NCBI GenBank assembly: GCA_963714055.1
Contig: OY970227.1
Location: forward strand, 620,001-684,000
Length of the DNA stretch: 64,000 bases
Direction of reading: 5' to 3'
From: JACDBE01 sp963714055
GTDB taxonomy: Bacteria > Actinomycetota > Acidimicrobiia > Spongiisociales > UBA5794
The position numbers were made by a program, and so were the translations under genes. Positions 8,745 through 17,655 of the stretch are shown here, one piece after another. The notes beneath the pieces were generated by a model. It was not told the DNA's origin and made no database searches. It saw only the letters and a list, made by a program, of their open reading frames with translations. Within the stretch, counting starts at the first letter, position 1. Each line of letters begins with the position of its first letter.

Positions 8745-8751
8745 AAGGAGG
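8745..8751 (+). promoter_or_regulatory. Strong Shine-Dalgarno followed by an in-frame CTG
   Basis: AAGGAGG at 8745-8751 is the best ribosome-binding site in this region. No ATG, GTG or TTG follows at usable distance. An in-frame CTG sits at 8756, 4 nt downstream, and the first in-frame ATG is at 8819 without a recognisable site. It may mark a non-canonical start for the downstream hydrolase. Confidence 0.4.
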
Positions 8752-8818
8752 CCCTCTGACCGCGGCGGACGCCGAGCGTGCCGAGACGATCGAACCGACA
8801 CACGAAGCATCCGACGCG

Positions 8819-10504
8819 ATGCCCGTGGAGAAGCAGGGCTTCCTGAAACGGTTCCGCCATGGCCTCCGGTGGGTCTTCCTGCGCCACTTCGCCTACCTCG
8901 GTCTCGTCGGAGCGCTCGTCTCCTTCCTGCTCTCGCTGACCCCATCTCTGCTACCCCGGGCCGCTCTCCTCGCCGGCGTCGTCGGCGGACTGGCCGCTGC
9001 CGTCGGCTACGGCTTTGGCAGCGCCGTGTCGGCGCTACTCCGGCGCTGGGTGGACGAGCCTTCGGCGGAGACGAAACGGTGGGCATGGTGGGGGCTGGTG
9101 GGCGCCGCCCTGCTGCTGATCCCGATCATGTTCACCCTGGCCACCGGGTGGCAGAACACGGTGCGCGAGTTGATGGACATGGAGCAGTTCGCCGGTTGGG
9201 CGTGGCTGCCGGTGCTGATCACCGCCGCGGTCGTCGCCTACATCATGCTCGTGATCGCCCGGTTGATCAGGGGTGCCGGTCGGGGCCTCATCTGGCTGAT
9301 CGACCGCCTGTTGCCTCGCGCCGTCTCCGTCACCATCGGTTTCGTCCTCATGTTCCTGTTGGTGATCGGGATCATCCAAGGGTTCGTCATCGACGGGCTG
9401 ATCACCGCCGTCGAGGCCTACTACTCGGTGTGGGACCAGGGGACGACGGAAGGGACATTCCAGTCGCAGTCGGAGTTCCGCTCCGGAAGTCCTGCGTCGC
9501 TCGTCCCATGGGACACCCTCGGCAATCAGGGCCGCGACTTCGCTGGTGAGGGCGAGGCAGCCGACTTCGCCGACATCCAGGCCTTCAACGACGGGAACGC
9601 CATCGAGCCCATCCGGGTCTATGTCGGGCTACGGAGCGCCGACACCCTCGACGAGCGGGTCGAGCTGGCTCTCGCCGAGCTGGATCGGACGGACGCCTGG
9701 GAGCGCGAGGTCATCGCGGTCTACACCACCACCGGCACCGGGTGGGTCGACCCCAAGGTGGCGGACTCGATCGAGTACGTGCTCGCCGGCGACGTCGCCG
9801 GCGTGGCCCTGCAGTACTCCTACCTCCCGAGCGCGATCTCGATCGTCGTCGACCGGGAGACGGTCGCCGAAACGGCCTCTGCCATGATCAACGCCGTCGT
9901 CGAACGTGTCGCCGAGCTCCCGGAGTCCGAACGGCCGCGGTTCGTCGTCTTCGGCGAGAGCCTGGGTTCGTACGGCACCGAACATGCCTTCGCCGGGATG
10001 ACGGATCTCAGGAACACGATCGACGGAGCCATGCTGATGGGACCCCCGTGGTTCAATCCGCTGTGGAGGCCGCTCACCGCCGCCCGGGAGCCGGGAACCC
10101 CCGTCTGGCGCCCGATCTTCGAGAACGGTGAGACGGTGCGGTTCGTTGTCGACCCGGCGACCGACATCGACAACCCGCCGGGTGCTCCGTGGCCGGAGCC
10201 GAGACTCGTCTACTTCCAGAACAGCAGCGATCCGATCGTCTGGTTCAGCCTGCGCTCGCTGTGGAGCAAACCGGAGTGGATGAACGACCCAAGGGGACCG
10301 GACGTGACTCCGGACATGGAGTGGTATCCAGTGGTTACCGGATTCCAGCTGCTCGCCGATCTCGCCTACTCCACCGGAGTACCCGGTGGCCACGGCCACA
10401 AGTACGGGAGCAATGCGGTCGATGGCTGGGTAGCGCTCGTTGCGCCCGAGGATTGGACCGCCGCCGACACGCAGCGGCTGAAGGGGATCATCGGCGAGCT
10501 CTAA
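8819..10504 (+). CDS. Integral-membrane alpha/beta-hydrolase (Abhydrolase_9 type)
   Basis: From the first in-frame ATG the protein is 561 residues. Four to five transmembrane helices fill about 20-200 (YLGLVGALVSFLLSL, AALLAGVVGGLAAAVGY, LVGAALLLIPIMFTLAT, ITAAVVAYIMLVIARLI, VTIGFVLMFLLVIGII). The rest is a hydrolase domain with nucleophile motif GESLGS (Ser near 381), a QNSSDPIVWF strand with the candidate Asp, and a C-terminal GGHGHKYG with the candidate His. This layout matches the actinobacterial Abhydrolase_9 family, membrane proteins of unknown substrate. Translation may begin earlier at CTG 8756, which would add 21 residues. The gene is divergent from the esterase-like gene. Confidence 0.85.
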   Translation: MPVEKQGFLKRFRHGLRWVFLRHFAYLGLVGALVSFLLSLTPSLLPRAALLAGVVGGLAAAVGYGFGSAVSALLRRWVDEPSAETKRWAWWGLVGAALLLIPIMFTLATGWQNTVRELMDMEQFAGWAWLPVLITAAVVAYIMLVIARLIRGAGRGLIWLIDRLLPRAVSVTIGFVLMFLLVIGIIQGFVIDGLITAVEAYYSVWDQGTTEGTFQSQSEFRSGSPASLVPWDTLGNQGRDFAGEGEAADFADIQAFNDGNAIEPIRVYVGLRSADTLDERVELALAELDRTDAWEREVIAVYTTTGTGWVDPKVADSIEYVLAGDVAGVALQYSYLPSAISIVVDRETVAETASAMINAVVERVAELPESERPRFVVFGESLGSYGTEHAFAGMTDLRNTIDGAMLMGPPWFNPLWRPLTAAREPGTPVWRPIFENGETVRFVVDPATDIDNPPGAPWPEPRLVYFQNSSDPIVWFSLRSLWSKPEWMNDPRGPDVTPDMEWYPVVTGFQLLADLAYSTGVPGGHGHKYGSNAVDGWVALVAPEDWTAADTQRLKGIIGEL

Positions 10505-10787
10505 CTCGCCGATCACCACTCGCCGGCCTTTCAGGCGGAGCAGTCATCCCACCACCGCGACGACTCCGTCGTCACGAGTGAACCAGGGGGAGGTCCTCCC
10601 AAGCGACCTTCGCCCCGCGTTCGATTGCATCGCGGTACTACCGCCGTTCGGGCGCGTTGTCTGGCTTCCCACTGTCCTGAATCACCGGCTGGTGAGTTGG
10701 TACCCCGCCAAGACGGCCGCGAGATCTCACAACGTCACGAACAGACGGCAGGCCAACCAGTGAGGTAGCCGCGATACCCTTGTGGAC

Positions 10788-11225
10788 ATGGCGATCCAGC
10801 GGATGGACAACGTCGGCGTCGTCGTTGACGACCTCGAGGCTGTCGCCGGCTTCTTCGTCGAACTCGGTCTGGAGCTCGAGGGCGAGGCGACAGTTGAGGG
10901 ACAATGGGTGGACCGCATCGTCGGGCTCGACGGGGTCCGGAACGACATCGCCATCCTGCGGACCCCGGACGGGCACAGCCGGATCGAGCTGATCAAGTTC
11001 CACACGCCGCCGGCCACCACCGCTGAGCCGAACGCACCGGTGAACACGCTGGGCATACGTCGGATCATGTTCGCCGTCGATGACATCGAGGACGTCCTCG
11101 CCCGCCTCCAGGCCCAAGGCGCCGAGCTCGTCGGCGAGGTGGTGCAGTACGAGGACAAGTATCTGCTCTGCTACGTCCGCGGCCCGGAAGGCATCATCGT
11201 CGCGCTGGCCGAGGAGCTCGGCTGA
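10788..11225 (+). CDS. VOC-family (glyoxalase/dioxygenase-fold) protein
   Basis: This 145-residue protein has the paired beta-alpha-beta-beta-beta modules of the vicinal oxygen chelate superfamily. Module 1 begins MDNVGVVVDDLEAVAGFFVELGLEL and carries RTPDGHSRIELIKF. Module 2 begins IRRIMFAVDDIEDVLARLQAQG and ends in YVRGPEGIIVALAEEL. The terminal Glu of each module is at the usual metal-ligand position. Such proteins may be glyoxalases, resistance proteins or isomerases; the reaction cannot be assigned. ATG 10788 is preferred over GTG 10782. No clear ribosome-binding site is seen, so the transcript may be leaderless. Confidence 0.8.
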   Translation: MAIQRMDNVGVVVDDLEAVAGFFVELGLELEGEATVEGQWVDRIVGLDGVRNDIAILRTPDGHSRIELIKFHTPPATTAEPNAPVNTLGIRRIMFAVDDIEDVLARLQAQGAELVGEVVQYEDKYLLCYVRGPEGIIVALAEELG

Positions 11226-11343
11226 AGGGTCGATGCCGGGTCAAACCGGGCGACAACGCGTTTCCCCAACGGGCCGCAGTGCTGCGGGGCGAGCGCCCCG
11301 ACGTCCCTGGGCGCCGCCCCAGCCCGGGCTAACGTCCCGGTCG

Positions 11344-12384
11344 ATGCCAGCGTCGCTCCGGGTTGCGATCCTTGCACCCATCTCGTGGAGAACGCCGCCG
11401 CGTCACTACGGGCCATGGGAACAGTTCGCGTCCCTACTCACCGAAGGGCTGGTGGCGCGCGGGGTCGACGTGACCCTGTTCGCCACGGCGGACTCCGTCA
11501 CCGGTGCTCGCCTGGTGGGAACGGCCCCTGCCGGATATTCCGAAGACCCGGCGCTCGACCCGAAGGTGTGGGAGAGCCTCCACATCTCGGCGGTCTTCGA
11601 GCGAGCCGGCGAGTTCGATGTGATCCACAACAGCTTCGACTTCCTGCCCCTCACGTACAGCGGTTTGGTCGAGACGCCGGTGGTCACCACCATCCACGGG
11701 TTTTCGTCCCCGAGCATCCTCCCGGTCTATCAGAAGTACAACGGGCGGGCTCACTACGTTGCGATCAGCGACGCCGACAGGCACGAGAGCCTCGAATACG
11801 TGGCCACGATCCACCACGGGATCGACATGGGTCGGTTCGACCTGCAGCCGGCTCCCGGCGACTACCTGCTGTTCTTCGGGCGGATCCATCCGGACAAGGG
11901 GACGGCCGAGGCCATCGATGTCGCCTCACGTGCCGGCATGCCGCTGATCATCGCCGGGATCATCCAGGACGCCGACTACTTCGATCGACTGGTCAAACCG
12001 CACATCGACGGTATCGCCGTCAGCTACCTCGGTGCGGTGGGCCCGGCGGCACGATCAGAGCTGCTCGGTGGTGCCCGAGCGATGTTGCACCTCATCGACT
12101 TCGACGAGCCCTTCGGGTTCAGCGTCGTCGAGGCGATGGCATGCGGCACGCCGGTGATCACGTACCGGCGCGGGTCGATGCCCGAGATCGTCGACGACGG
12201 AATGAGCGGCTTCCTCGTGGACTCGACGGAGTCGGCTATCGAGGCGGTCGGGCGCTCCGCGACCGTCGACCGGCGGGCGGTGCGCGCATCGGTGGAGGAT
12301 CGATTCGATGCGGTGTGCATGGTCGACCGGTATCTGGCTGTCTACCGGGCGATCGTCGGCGCTACCCCGCGGTCAGCCGGCTGA
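11344..12384 (+). CDS. Glycosyltransferase family 4 (GT-B fold)
   Basis: The 346-residue protein starts with the N-terminal Rossmann strand RVAILAPISWRTPPRHYGPWE, typical of UDP- or GDP-sugar GT4 enzymes. The C-terminal half has LLFFGRIHPDKGTAEAIDVA, then the donor-binding E-x7-E motif in DEPFGFSVVEAMACGTPVITYRRGSMPEIV. It probably transfers a sugar to a glycan or small acceptor in the cytoplasm. It converges on the GH130-like gene; their 3' ends overlap by 23 bp. Together with the three genes on the opposite strand it forms a carbohydrate cluster. The acceptor is unknown. Confidence 0.85.
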   Translation: MPASLRVAILAPISWRTPPRHYGPWEQFASLLTEGLVARGVDVTLFATADSVTGARLVGTAPAGYSEDPALDPKVWESLHISAVFERAGEFDVIHNSFDFLPLTYSGLVETPVVTTIHGFSSPSILPVYQKYNGRAHYVAISDADRHESLEYVATIHHGIDMGRFDLQPAPGDYLLFFGRIHPDKGTAEAIDVASRAGMPLIIAGIIQDADYFDRLVKPHIDGIAVSYLGAVGPAARSELLGGARAMLHLIDFDEPFGFSVVEAMACGTPVITYRRGSMPEIVDDGMSGFLVDSTESAIEAVGRSATVDRRAVRASVEDRFDAVCMVDRYLAVYRAIVGATPRSAG

Positions 12385-13834
12385 GGAGGTCATCGATCGG
12401 GACCGTCGCCACCCTGGTTGCCTGGTCTGCGAGACCGTACGGCAACACCAGCCGACCGCCGTGGATCATGCTCCCACAGGAATACACGACGTTGGGGACG
12501 TAACCGTCGCGCTCGTCCTCGTCGGGTTCCAAGAGCGGTTCGTAGAGATGGCCGATGACCCGACCGGGGTCGTCGGTCTCCAACAGGATCGCTCCCAACG
12601 AGTAGCGGCGCATCGGGCCGACGCCGTGGGTGATGACCAGCCAGCCGGCGTCCGTCTCGATGGGCGACCCGCAGTTGCCGACCTGCACCATCTCCCATGG
12701 CGTCTTGGGGACCTGCAGCTTGACGGACTGGTCCCACAGGCGCACGTTGTCCGAGAACATCAGGTAGTTGTTCTGGTTGTCGTAACGGGACAGGGCGGCG
12801 TATCGGCCGTCGATCATGCGCGGGAAGAGGGCGATCCCCTTGTTCTTGGCGCGGATCCCGCCGAGCGTGGCGATCCTGAAGGAGATGAAGTCCGGTGTTT
12901 CGATCAGCTGGGGGAGGATCTGGAACCCGTCGAACGCGGTGTAGGTGCCGTAGTAACGCACCGATCCGTCGTCGTGGGTGAACCTGACGAAGCGGGCGTC
13001 TTCCATGCCTTGGCTCTCGGTGGGCCCTGCGGGGAAGATCACCCGCTCCGAGACATGCGATTCGGGGGCGAAGGTCAGGGTGTAGTTCGACGAGGCCAAC
13101 CAGTGGATGATCCGCGTGGTCTCAGCGGCGATCGAGCGATCGATCCCCCGGCGGTCCAGATCGACGATGGCAGCCTCCACCTGCTCGATGGTGAACTGAT
13201 CCGGCAGCTGGGTGAGCACGTCGCGGGCAATCTCGTTCGATGCCCCCAACTCCCTCAACCTGGTGGTGAAGAACTCCCTGTCGTACGTGGTCGGAGTGCG
13301 GTCACCGGTCCTCGGATAGGGGCCGGGTTGGTCCATCCTGGGCGAGCCGTCGGAACCGATCACGCCCGAGCGGAACTCGATGGAAGAGAGGTGCCCCTCA
13401 CCGACGGCGCGCAGGCTCATGATGAAGCGCTGCTCCCCGGAGGCGAGGCCGGTTTGGTCCGGTGACGGGACGATCGACGGATTGTTGAGCGCCGCCGCCT
13501 CGATGGAGTACTCGTGGGTGAAGTAGGCACCGATGAGGAGCTTGCGCTCCGTGGAGAGATCACCGGGCCGCTGGATGTGCGCGGCGACCAGCTCGAAGTT
13601 GCACGCGAAGACGTCGCTGAGGTTCCGGTGGCGGTCGCCGAAGGCCCGTTGCGTAGCGGCCAGTGTCGCCACCACCTCGGCATCCGTCAGGCCGAGGACG
13701 CGCCCGAGAATCTGCTGCGCCCGAGATTGCCCGTCGGGGAACGTCTGCTCCCCCGGTAGGAAGGGCTTGGTGATCACGCGATGAGGATCGGGGAGAAGGC
13801 GTGTGCTCGTCCGGGTGACGGCGAGGGGGTTCAT
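12362..13834 (-). CDS. GH130-type glycoside phosphorylase/hydrolase
   Basis: The 490-residue protein has the five-bladed propeller signature of GH130. Its pieces include NNPSIVPSPDQ, FSLRAVGEGHLSSIEFRSG-type blocks (here IMSLRAVGEGHLSSIEF), GMEDARFVRF, LFPRMIDGRYAALSRYD, WEMVQVGNCGSPIET and WLVITHGVGPMRRYSLGAILLE. The family phosphorolyses or hydrolyses beta-mannosides (beta-1,4 or beta-1,2 mannose linkages). The acidic residue in GMEDAR is the usual catalytic position. A long N-terminal extension (about 120 residues) precedes the core. It is the last gene of a three-gene minus-strand run with a glycosyltransferase and an alpha/alpha-barrel protein, suggesting synthesis and turnover of a mannose-type oligosaccharide. 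The exact linkage is not deducible. Confidence 0.85.
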   Translation of the reverse strand: MNPLAVTRTSTRLLPDPHRVITKPFLPGEQTFPDGQSRAQQILGRVLGLTDAEVVATLAATQRAFGDRHRNLSDVFACNFELVAAHIQRPGDLSTERKLLIGAYFTHEYSIEAAALNNPSIVPSPDQTGLASGEQRFIMSLRAVGEGHLSSIEFRSGVIGSDGSPRMDQPGPYPRTGDRTPTTYDREFFTTRLRELGASNEIARDVLTQLPDQFTIEQVEAAIVDLDRRGIDRSIAAETTRIIHWLASSNYTLTFAPESHVSERVIFPAGPTESQGMEDARFVRFTHDDGSVRYYGTYTAFDGFQILPQLIETPDFISFRIATLGGIRAKNKGIALFPRMIDGRYAALSRYDNQNNYLMFSDNVRLWDQSVKLQVPKTPWEMVQVGNCGSPIETDAGWLVITHGVGPMRRYSLGAILLETDDPGRVIGHLYEPLLEPDEDERDGYVPNVVYSCGSMIHGGRLVLPYGLADQATRVATVPIDDLLSRLTAG

Positions 13835-13896
13835 GCGAGGATGGCCGACCTCTTACCGGGTGCTCGACGGTGCGCTGCGGGGACGCAGCACAGAGA

Positions 13897-15000
13897 CTAT
13901 GCCTGAGCGAGGACCGACCCGGGGATTTCCGGCGACTCGGCCGCTTCTTCGGACGACTCGTATGCACGTTGCAGCGTGCTCAGGGCGGCCAGGGTCGACT
14001 CCGCGCCCTGATTCAGGTTGGTGCCGGCCGGGGTCAGGCCGTCACGACACCCGCCGGTTCGGGAATCGTAGAGAACGGCAGCCCGGTCGTTCGCCCCAAC
14101 GAACCATCGGGCGGTGCCCGACACCCGCTCTCTCCACCGATCATCTCCGGTGAGCGACCAGGCCCGGTAGCAGGCGTCGGCCATTGCCGCCGCCTCCACC
14201 GGCTGCTGGTCGAAGCCGGGTCGCCGCTCCCCCGGAGCCCAGCCGCCCACAGGCGTGAAGCTGAAGTGACCGTTCAGCGTCTCGACCGAAACCAGCCAGT
14301 CGAGCAGACGGATGCCTGTTTCGACGAGGTCGGCATCACCGAGCGCGTGGCCCGCGGCCATGAGCGCCTCGGGGATGCGGGCGTTGTCATAGGCGAGCCG
14401 CGTCTCCGGCCATGGCCATGCGGGATCATCGAGCCAGCGGAGGTGACTGACCCATCGCGACAGCGCCGCCCCGGCTTCGAGAGTCTCCTGGCCCGCAACC
14501 AGCACCTCGGCGGCACCCAGCACCGCAAAGGCATTGGCGCGGGGAGACGGTGAGGCGAAGGGGAGCTGCCGTTCGAACAGCTCGAGCGCGGTGTCTCGCA
14601 TGGTGGCCTCGGGAGCGCTCCCAACAGCCGACCCGAGACTCCAGATGGCGCGTCCCTGGGAGTCATCGGAACCGATCCTGTCGGTCCAGGAGCCGTCCGC
14701 GCTCATTCGATTGTGAAACCCGCCGGCCGGCAGCGCAGCCTCCTCGAGAAAGGCCAGGTAGGTGCGACCCAACTCGAGCAGGTCCGGCGATGGGTCGGGC
14801 TGACGGCAGACGACGATCAGTGCACGAGCGTTGTCGTCGGTGCAGAGGCCGTGGCCGGTGCGCGGGGTCGTATAGCGGGCATGCTCCCAGATACCGAGCC
14901 GGCTGGTCATCCGACGCAGGTGGTCGAACCGCGGATGAGGCAAGGCATCGATGGGCGAGTGGCTAACCACATCGACCGGAGCTCCGAAGGTTGGCTTCAT
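13897..15000 (-). CDS. Alpha/alpha-barrel protein of a glycosyltransferase-phosphorylase cluster
   Basis: The 367-residue protein is almost entirely helical with the repeating hairpins of an (alpha/alpha)6 toroid. Recognisable stretches are GLCTDDNARALIV, GGFHNRMSADGSWTDRIGSDDSQGRAIW, WPWPETRLAYDNARIPEALM, GHFSFTPVGGW and FDQQPVEAAAMADAC. Conserved acidic and aromatic residues line these motifs, as in glycan-processing barrels, but I cannot name a reaction. Proteins of this kind recur beside GH130 and GT4 genes and are often mislabelled as glycosyltransferases. GAGGAAG lies just upstream of ATG 15000. The preceding glycosyltransferase ends 18 nt upstream, indicating an operon. Confidence 0.65.
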   Translation of the reverse strand: MKPTFGAPVDVVSHSPIDALPHPRFDHLRRMTSRLGIWEHARYTTPRTGHGLCTDDNARALIVVCRQPDPSPDLLELGRTYLAFLEEAALPAGGFHNRMSADGSWTDRIGSDDSQGRAIWSLGSAVGSAPEATMRDTALELFERQLPFASPSPRANAFAVLGAAEVLVAGQETLEAGAALSRWVSHLRWLDDPAWPWPETRLAYDNARIPEALMAAGHALGDADLVETGIRLLDWLVSVETLNGHFSFTPVGGWAPGERRPGFDQQPVEAAAMADACYRAWSLTGDDRWRERVSGTARWFVGANDRAAVLYDSRTGGCRDGLTPAGTNLNQGAESTLAALSTLQRAYESSEEAAESPEIPGSVLAQA

Positions 15001-15018
15001 GACTTCCTCGTCGAACCG

Positions 15019-16197
15019 TCAGCCGACCTGGGCCAGGTCGTTCCGGGTGGCCACCGGGAGGCGTCGAATGGCGAGACCGGCGGCGATCGACTCGTACTCG
15101 TCGGCGACGGCCGGCCAGTGCAACGTGGCACCGATCGAGCCCGCCGTGGTTGCCATCCCGGCCGCCAGCACGGGTTCCGTCAGCAGCCGGCGGAGGGCCT
15201 CCGCCATCGCCTCGGGTTCCGCATGCGGGACGACGAGCCCGGCGCCGGTGCCGAGCATCTCGACGGCATGCGGGAAGGCGGTGGCGACGACCGGCTTGCC
15301 TGCGGCGAGCGCTTCGACGAGCACCCCGGAGGTGACCTGCTCGGTCGACTCGTACGGGAGGAGGACGACGTCGGCTTGTCGAACCGCCAAGGTCAGCGCG
15401 TCGAGGTCGAGGTACCGACCGTCGAACTCGACCACCTCGTCGAGTCCCAGATCGTGAACCAACGCCACCAGACCCTGGCGATAGGTGTCGCCCTGGGCCA
15501 GTCGCACCTTCGGGTGCGTCCTGCCGAGGATGATGTAGCGGGGCGGAGGGCGGAGATCCCGCAAGTCTGCGAAGGCTTCGATCGCCGTCTCCAGTCCCTT
15601 CCCCGGCCCGATCAAGCCCCAGGTCAGGACGACCGGCCGTGTCCCGTGCGCCAGGCTGGGGCCGGCGAGGCTGGCCGTGGCGCCATGTGGGACAACGCGC
15701 ACCTTCTGCCCATCGAGGTCGTATCGATCCTCGAGACGCTGGAGCGCGGTGTCGCTCATCACGATCGTCTGTTCTGTCAGGTCGACGATCTTCTCCAGGA
15801 TGTCCTTCTGGCGCTGCGTCGGGTTGTCGAGAACGGTGTGGAGGGTGACCACCGCGGGGACGTCGAGATTGGCGACGAGATCGAGGACCTCGGCCCCGTC
15901 TTGCCCGCCGTAGATGCCGTACTCGTGCTGGACGAAGACGACGTCGGTGGCGTTGAGGGCGTCGATTGCTCCCTCGAGGGAGCTCCGGTCGCCGTTGACG
16001 TGCTCATGGACGACCTCGGGCCTACGGCTCTGAAGCTCATCGTCGCCGAGGCTGACGACGTCGAGACCGTCGTCCGATCCGCGCCGCCCGGCGATCGCCC
16101 CACGCAGCGCGGCGGTGAAGGTGGCGAGGCCGCAGGACGTCGGCGGGTACGTGCTGACGAATCCAAGTGAAGGAAGGGTGTCCCAGGTGGGTCGCAT
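15019..16197 (-). CDS. Glycosyltransferase family 4, first gene of the carbohydrate operon
   Basis: The product is a GT-B enzyme of about 392 residues. GFVSTYPPTSCGLATFTAAL forms the N-terminal loop. VFVQHEYGIYGGQDGAEVL and VVTLHTVLDNPTQRQ follow. The C-terminal domain has LTWGLIGPGKGLETAIEAF and the donor-binding stretch LLPYESTEQVTSGVLVEALAAGKPVVATAFPHAVEML. I chose ATG 16197 because GGAGA sits 4 nt before it; an ATG at 16245 would add 16 poorly structured residues. It heads a minus-strand operon with the alpha/alpha-barrel and GH130-like genes. The sugar donor and acceptor are unknown. Confidence 0.8.
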   Translation of the reverse strand: MRPTWDTLPSLGFVSTYPPTSCGLATFTAALRGAIAGRRGSDDGLDVVSLGDDELQSRRPEVVHEHVNGDRSSLEGAIDALNATDVVFVQHEYGIYGGQDGAEVLDLVANLDVPAVVTLHTVLDNPTQRQKDILEKIVDLTEQTIVMSDTALQRLEDRYDLDGQKVRVVPHGATASLAGPSLAHGTRPVVLTWGLIGPGKGLETAIEAFADLRDLRPPPRYIILGRTHPKVRLAQGDTYRQGLVALVHDLGLDEVVEFDGRYLDLDALTLAVRQADVVLLPYESTEQVTSGVLVEALAAGKPVVATAFPHAVEMLGTGAGLVVPHAEPEAMAEALRRLLTEPVLAAGMATTAGSIGATLHWPAVADEYESIAAGLAIRRLPVATRNDLAQVG

Positions 16198-16497
16198 CGG
16201 TTCTCCATGCATCGGGGGTTGCCGGCTGCTGTGAGCCGTAGCCATCGCTGTGCAACGGAGAGCTGTCTACCCAAAAAGCCCTGCGGGGAAACGAAAACCT
16301 GGCGCCGAAGCTGCCTCGAGACCCTCAGGGTAGCAGGAGCCTCCCGTTAGCCGACATCGGCAACCTGCGAACTGGCCACCTGAACCACGGTCCTGGCTCA
16401 CCATCCGCCGTATCGCGGCACATCCCTGGGCGTGTACGCCTCGTGGTGTACTCCTGACGGCCGATGTCGGCGCCGCGGAATTGGGTACCGTGATCAT

Positions 16498-17655
16498 GTG
16501 AGGCTGCCTGAGTGGCTGAGTGCCCACCGGGAAACCGTGTTCGACGCCTCGCTGGCGGCTGCGTTGGCTCTGTTGAGCGTGAGCCTCGTCGTCGGTATCG
16601 TCGACGAACCGGTCGAACGTGTGGTCGGATCGGTGCTGGTCGTCCTCCATGTGGCACCCTTGGCGGTGCGGCGCCGGTGGCCCGAGGCGGTGTTGGTCGC
16701 CATGGTGGTGACCGGCCTGGTGTACGTGTCACTCGGCTTCGTCTTCGTCGGGCTGGGACCTGCGATCGTGGTGGCGGTGTACACGGTGGCCGCCCGCTGT
16801 CCCCGGCGTCGGGCGGTTGTTCTGTTGGCGATGGCGACAGTGGTGATGGCGGTGGCGGTGGCGCTCACGGGTTCGGGGCTCGGCACGGTCACCGCCAACG
16901 TCGCGGTGTTCGGGGCCGCTTGGCTGGTGGGCGACGGCAATCGCCGGGCGGTGGGGTGGGCGGCGGCGGAGCGGGAACGGGCAGCAGAGTTGGCGAGGAC
17001 CCGCGAGCAGCTGACCCGCCAGGCGGTGACGTCCGAACGGCTTCGCATCGCCCGCGAGTTGCATGACGTCGTCGCCCACTCGATGAGCGTGATCGCGGTG
17101 CAGGCGGGCAAGGGCCGAATGGTGCTGGATCGCTCACCCGAGTCGGCGCGGGAATCGCTCGTCGCCATCGAGACGACCAGCCGGGCAGCCCTGGCGGAGA
17201 TGCGACGACTTCTCAACGTGTTACGGGACGAGAGCAGCCAGCCGCTGCTGGCACCCAACCCGGGAATGGTCGACCTCGACGCCCTGGTGGCCGAAACCGT
17301 GGCGTCGGGACTGCCGGTCCAGGTGCGGATAGAAGGTGAGCGGGTGGCGTTGCCGGCGGGCGCCGATCTGGCCGTATTCCGCATCGTCCAGGAGGCGCTG
17401 ACCAACGTGCGCCGGCACGCCGGGGCGTCTCGCGTCTCGGTCACCGTGCGCTACTTGCCCACCGAGATGACGATCGACATCGCCGACGACGGTTCGAGCG
17501 ACCCGGGGAGCGGTTCCTTTGACAGTGGTGGTCACGGTCTGACGGGCATGCGGGAGCGAGCCGAGCTGTACGGGGGCCGGGTCGAGGTGGGACCACGTCA
17601 GGGCGGGGGGTTCGGCGTGGCGGTGCGCATACCCTATGACACGGCCGACGCATGA
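16498..17655 (+). CDS. NarL-type sensor histidine kinase
   Basis: The protein of about 385 residues has four to six hydrophobic helices in the first 150 residues and no extracellular sensor domain. A HisKA_3 dimerisation/phosphoacceptor region follows (RLRIARELHDVVAHSMSVIA, His near 188). The HATPase_c domain has the N-box QEALTNVRRHAG, DIADDGS and GHGLTGMRERAELYGG. It autophosphorylates and passes the phosphate to the NarL regulator that overlaps its stop. The GTG start at 16498 places the first residues (VRLPEWLSAHRE) just before helix 1. The ABC transporter downstream is the likely target, possibly for drug or lipid export; the signal is unknown. Confidence 0.9.
   Translation: MRLPEWLSAHRETVFDASLAAALALLSVSLVVGIVDEPVERVVGSVLVVLHVAPLAVRRRWPEAVLVAMVVTGLVYVSLGFVFVGLGPAIVVAVYTVAARCPRRRAVVLLAMATVVMAVAVALTGSGLGTVTANVAVFGAAWLVGDGNRRAVGWAAAERERAAELARTREQLTRQAVTSERLRIARELHDVVAHSMSVIAVQAGKGRMVLDRSPESARESLVAIETTSRAALAEMRRLLNVLRDESSQPLLAPNPGMVDLDALVAETVASGLPVQVRIEGERVALPAGADLAVFRIVQEALTNVRRHAGASRVSVTVRYLPTEMTIDIADDGSSDPGSGSFDSGGHGLTGMRERAELYGGRVEVGPRQGGGFGVAVRIPYDTADA

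Noticed and set aside
10578..10763. 61-codon + strand frame before the VOC-family gene
   Set aside because: No recognisable motif, and an unusual composition compared with neighbouring genes. Treated as intergenic.
11285..11300. Small GC hairpin (CGGGGC-gagc-GCCCCG) before the glycosyltransferase
   Set aside because: The 6-bp stem without T-tract is expected by chance in such GC-rich sequence.
12308..13465. 385-codon + strand frame overlapping the GH130-type gene
   Set aside because: It is a shadow of the minus-strand gene, whose product has clear family motifs throughout.
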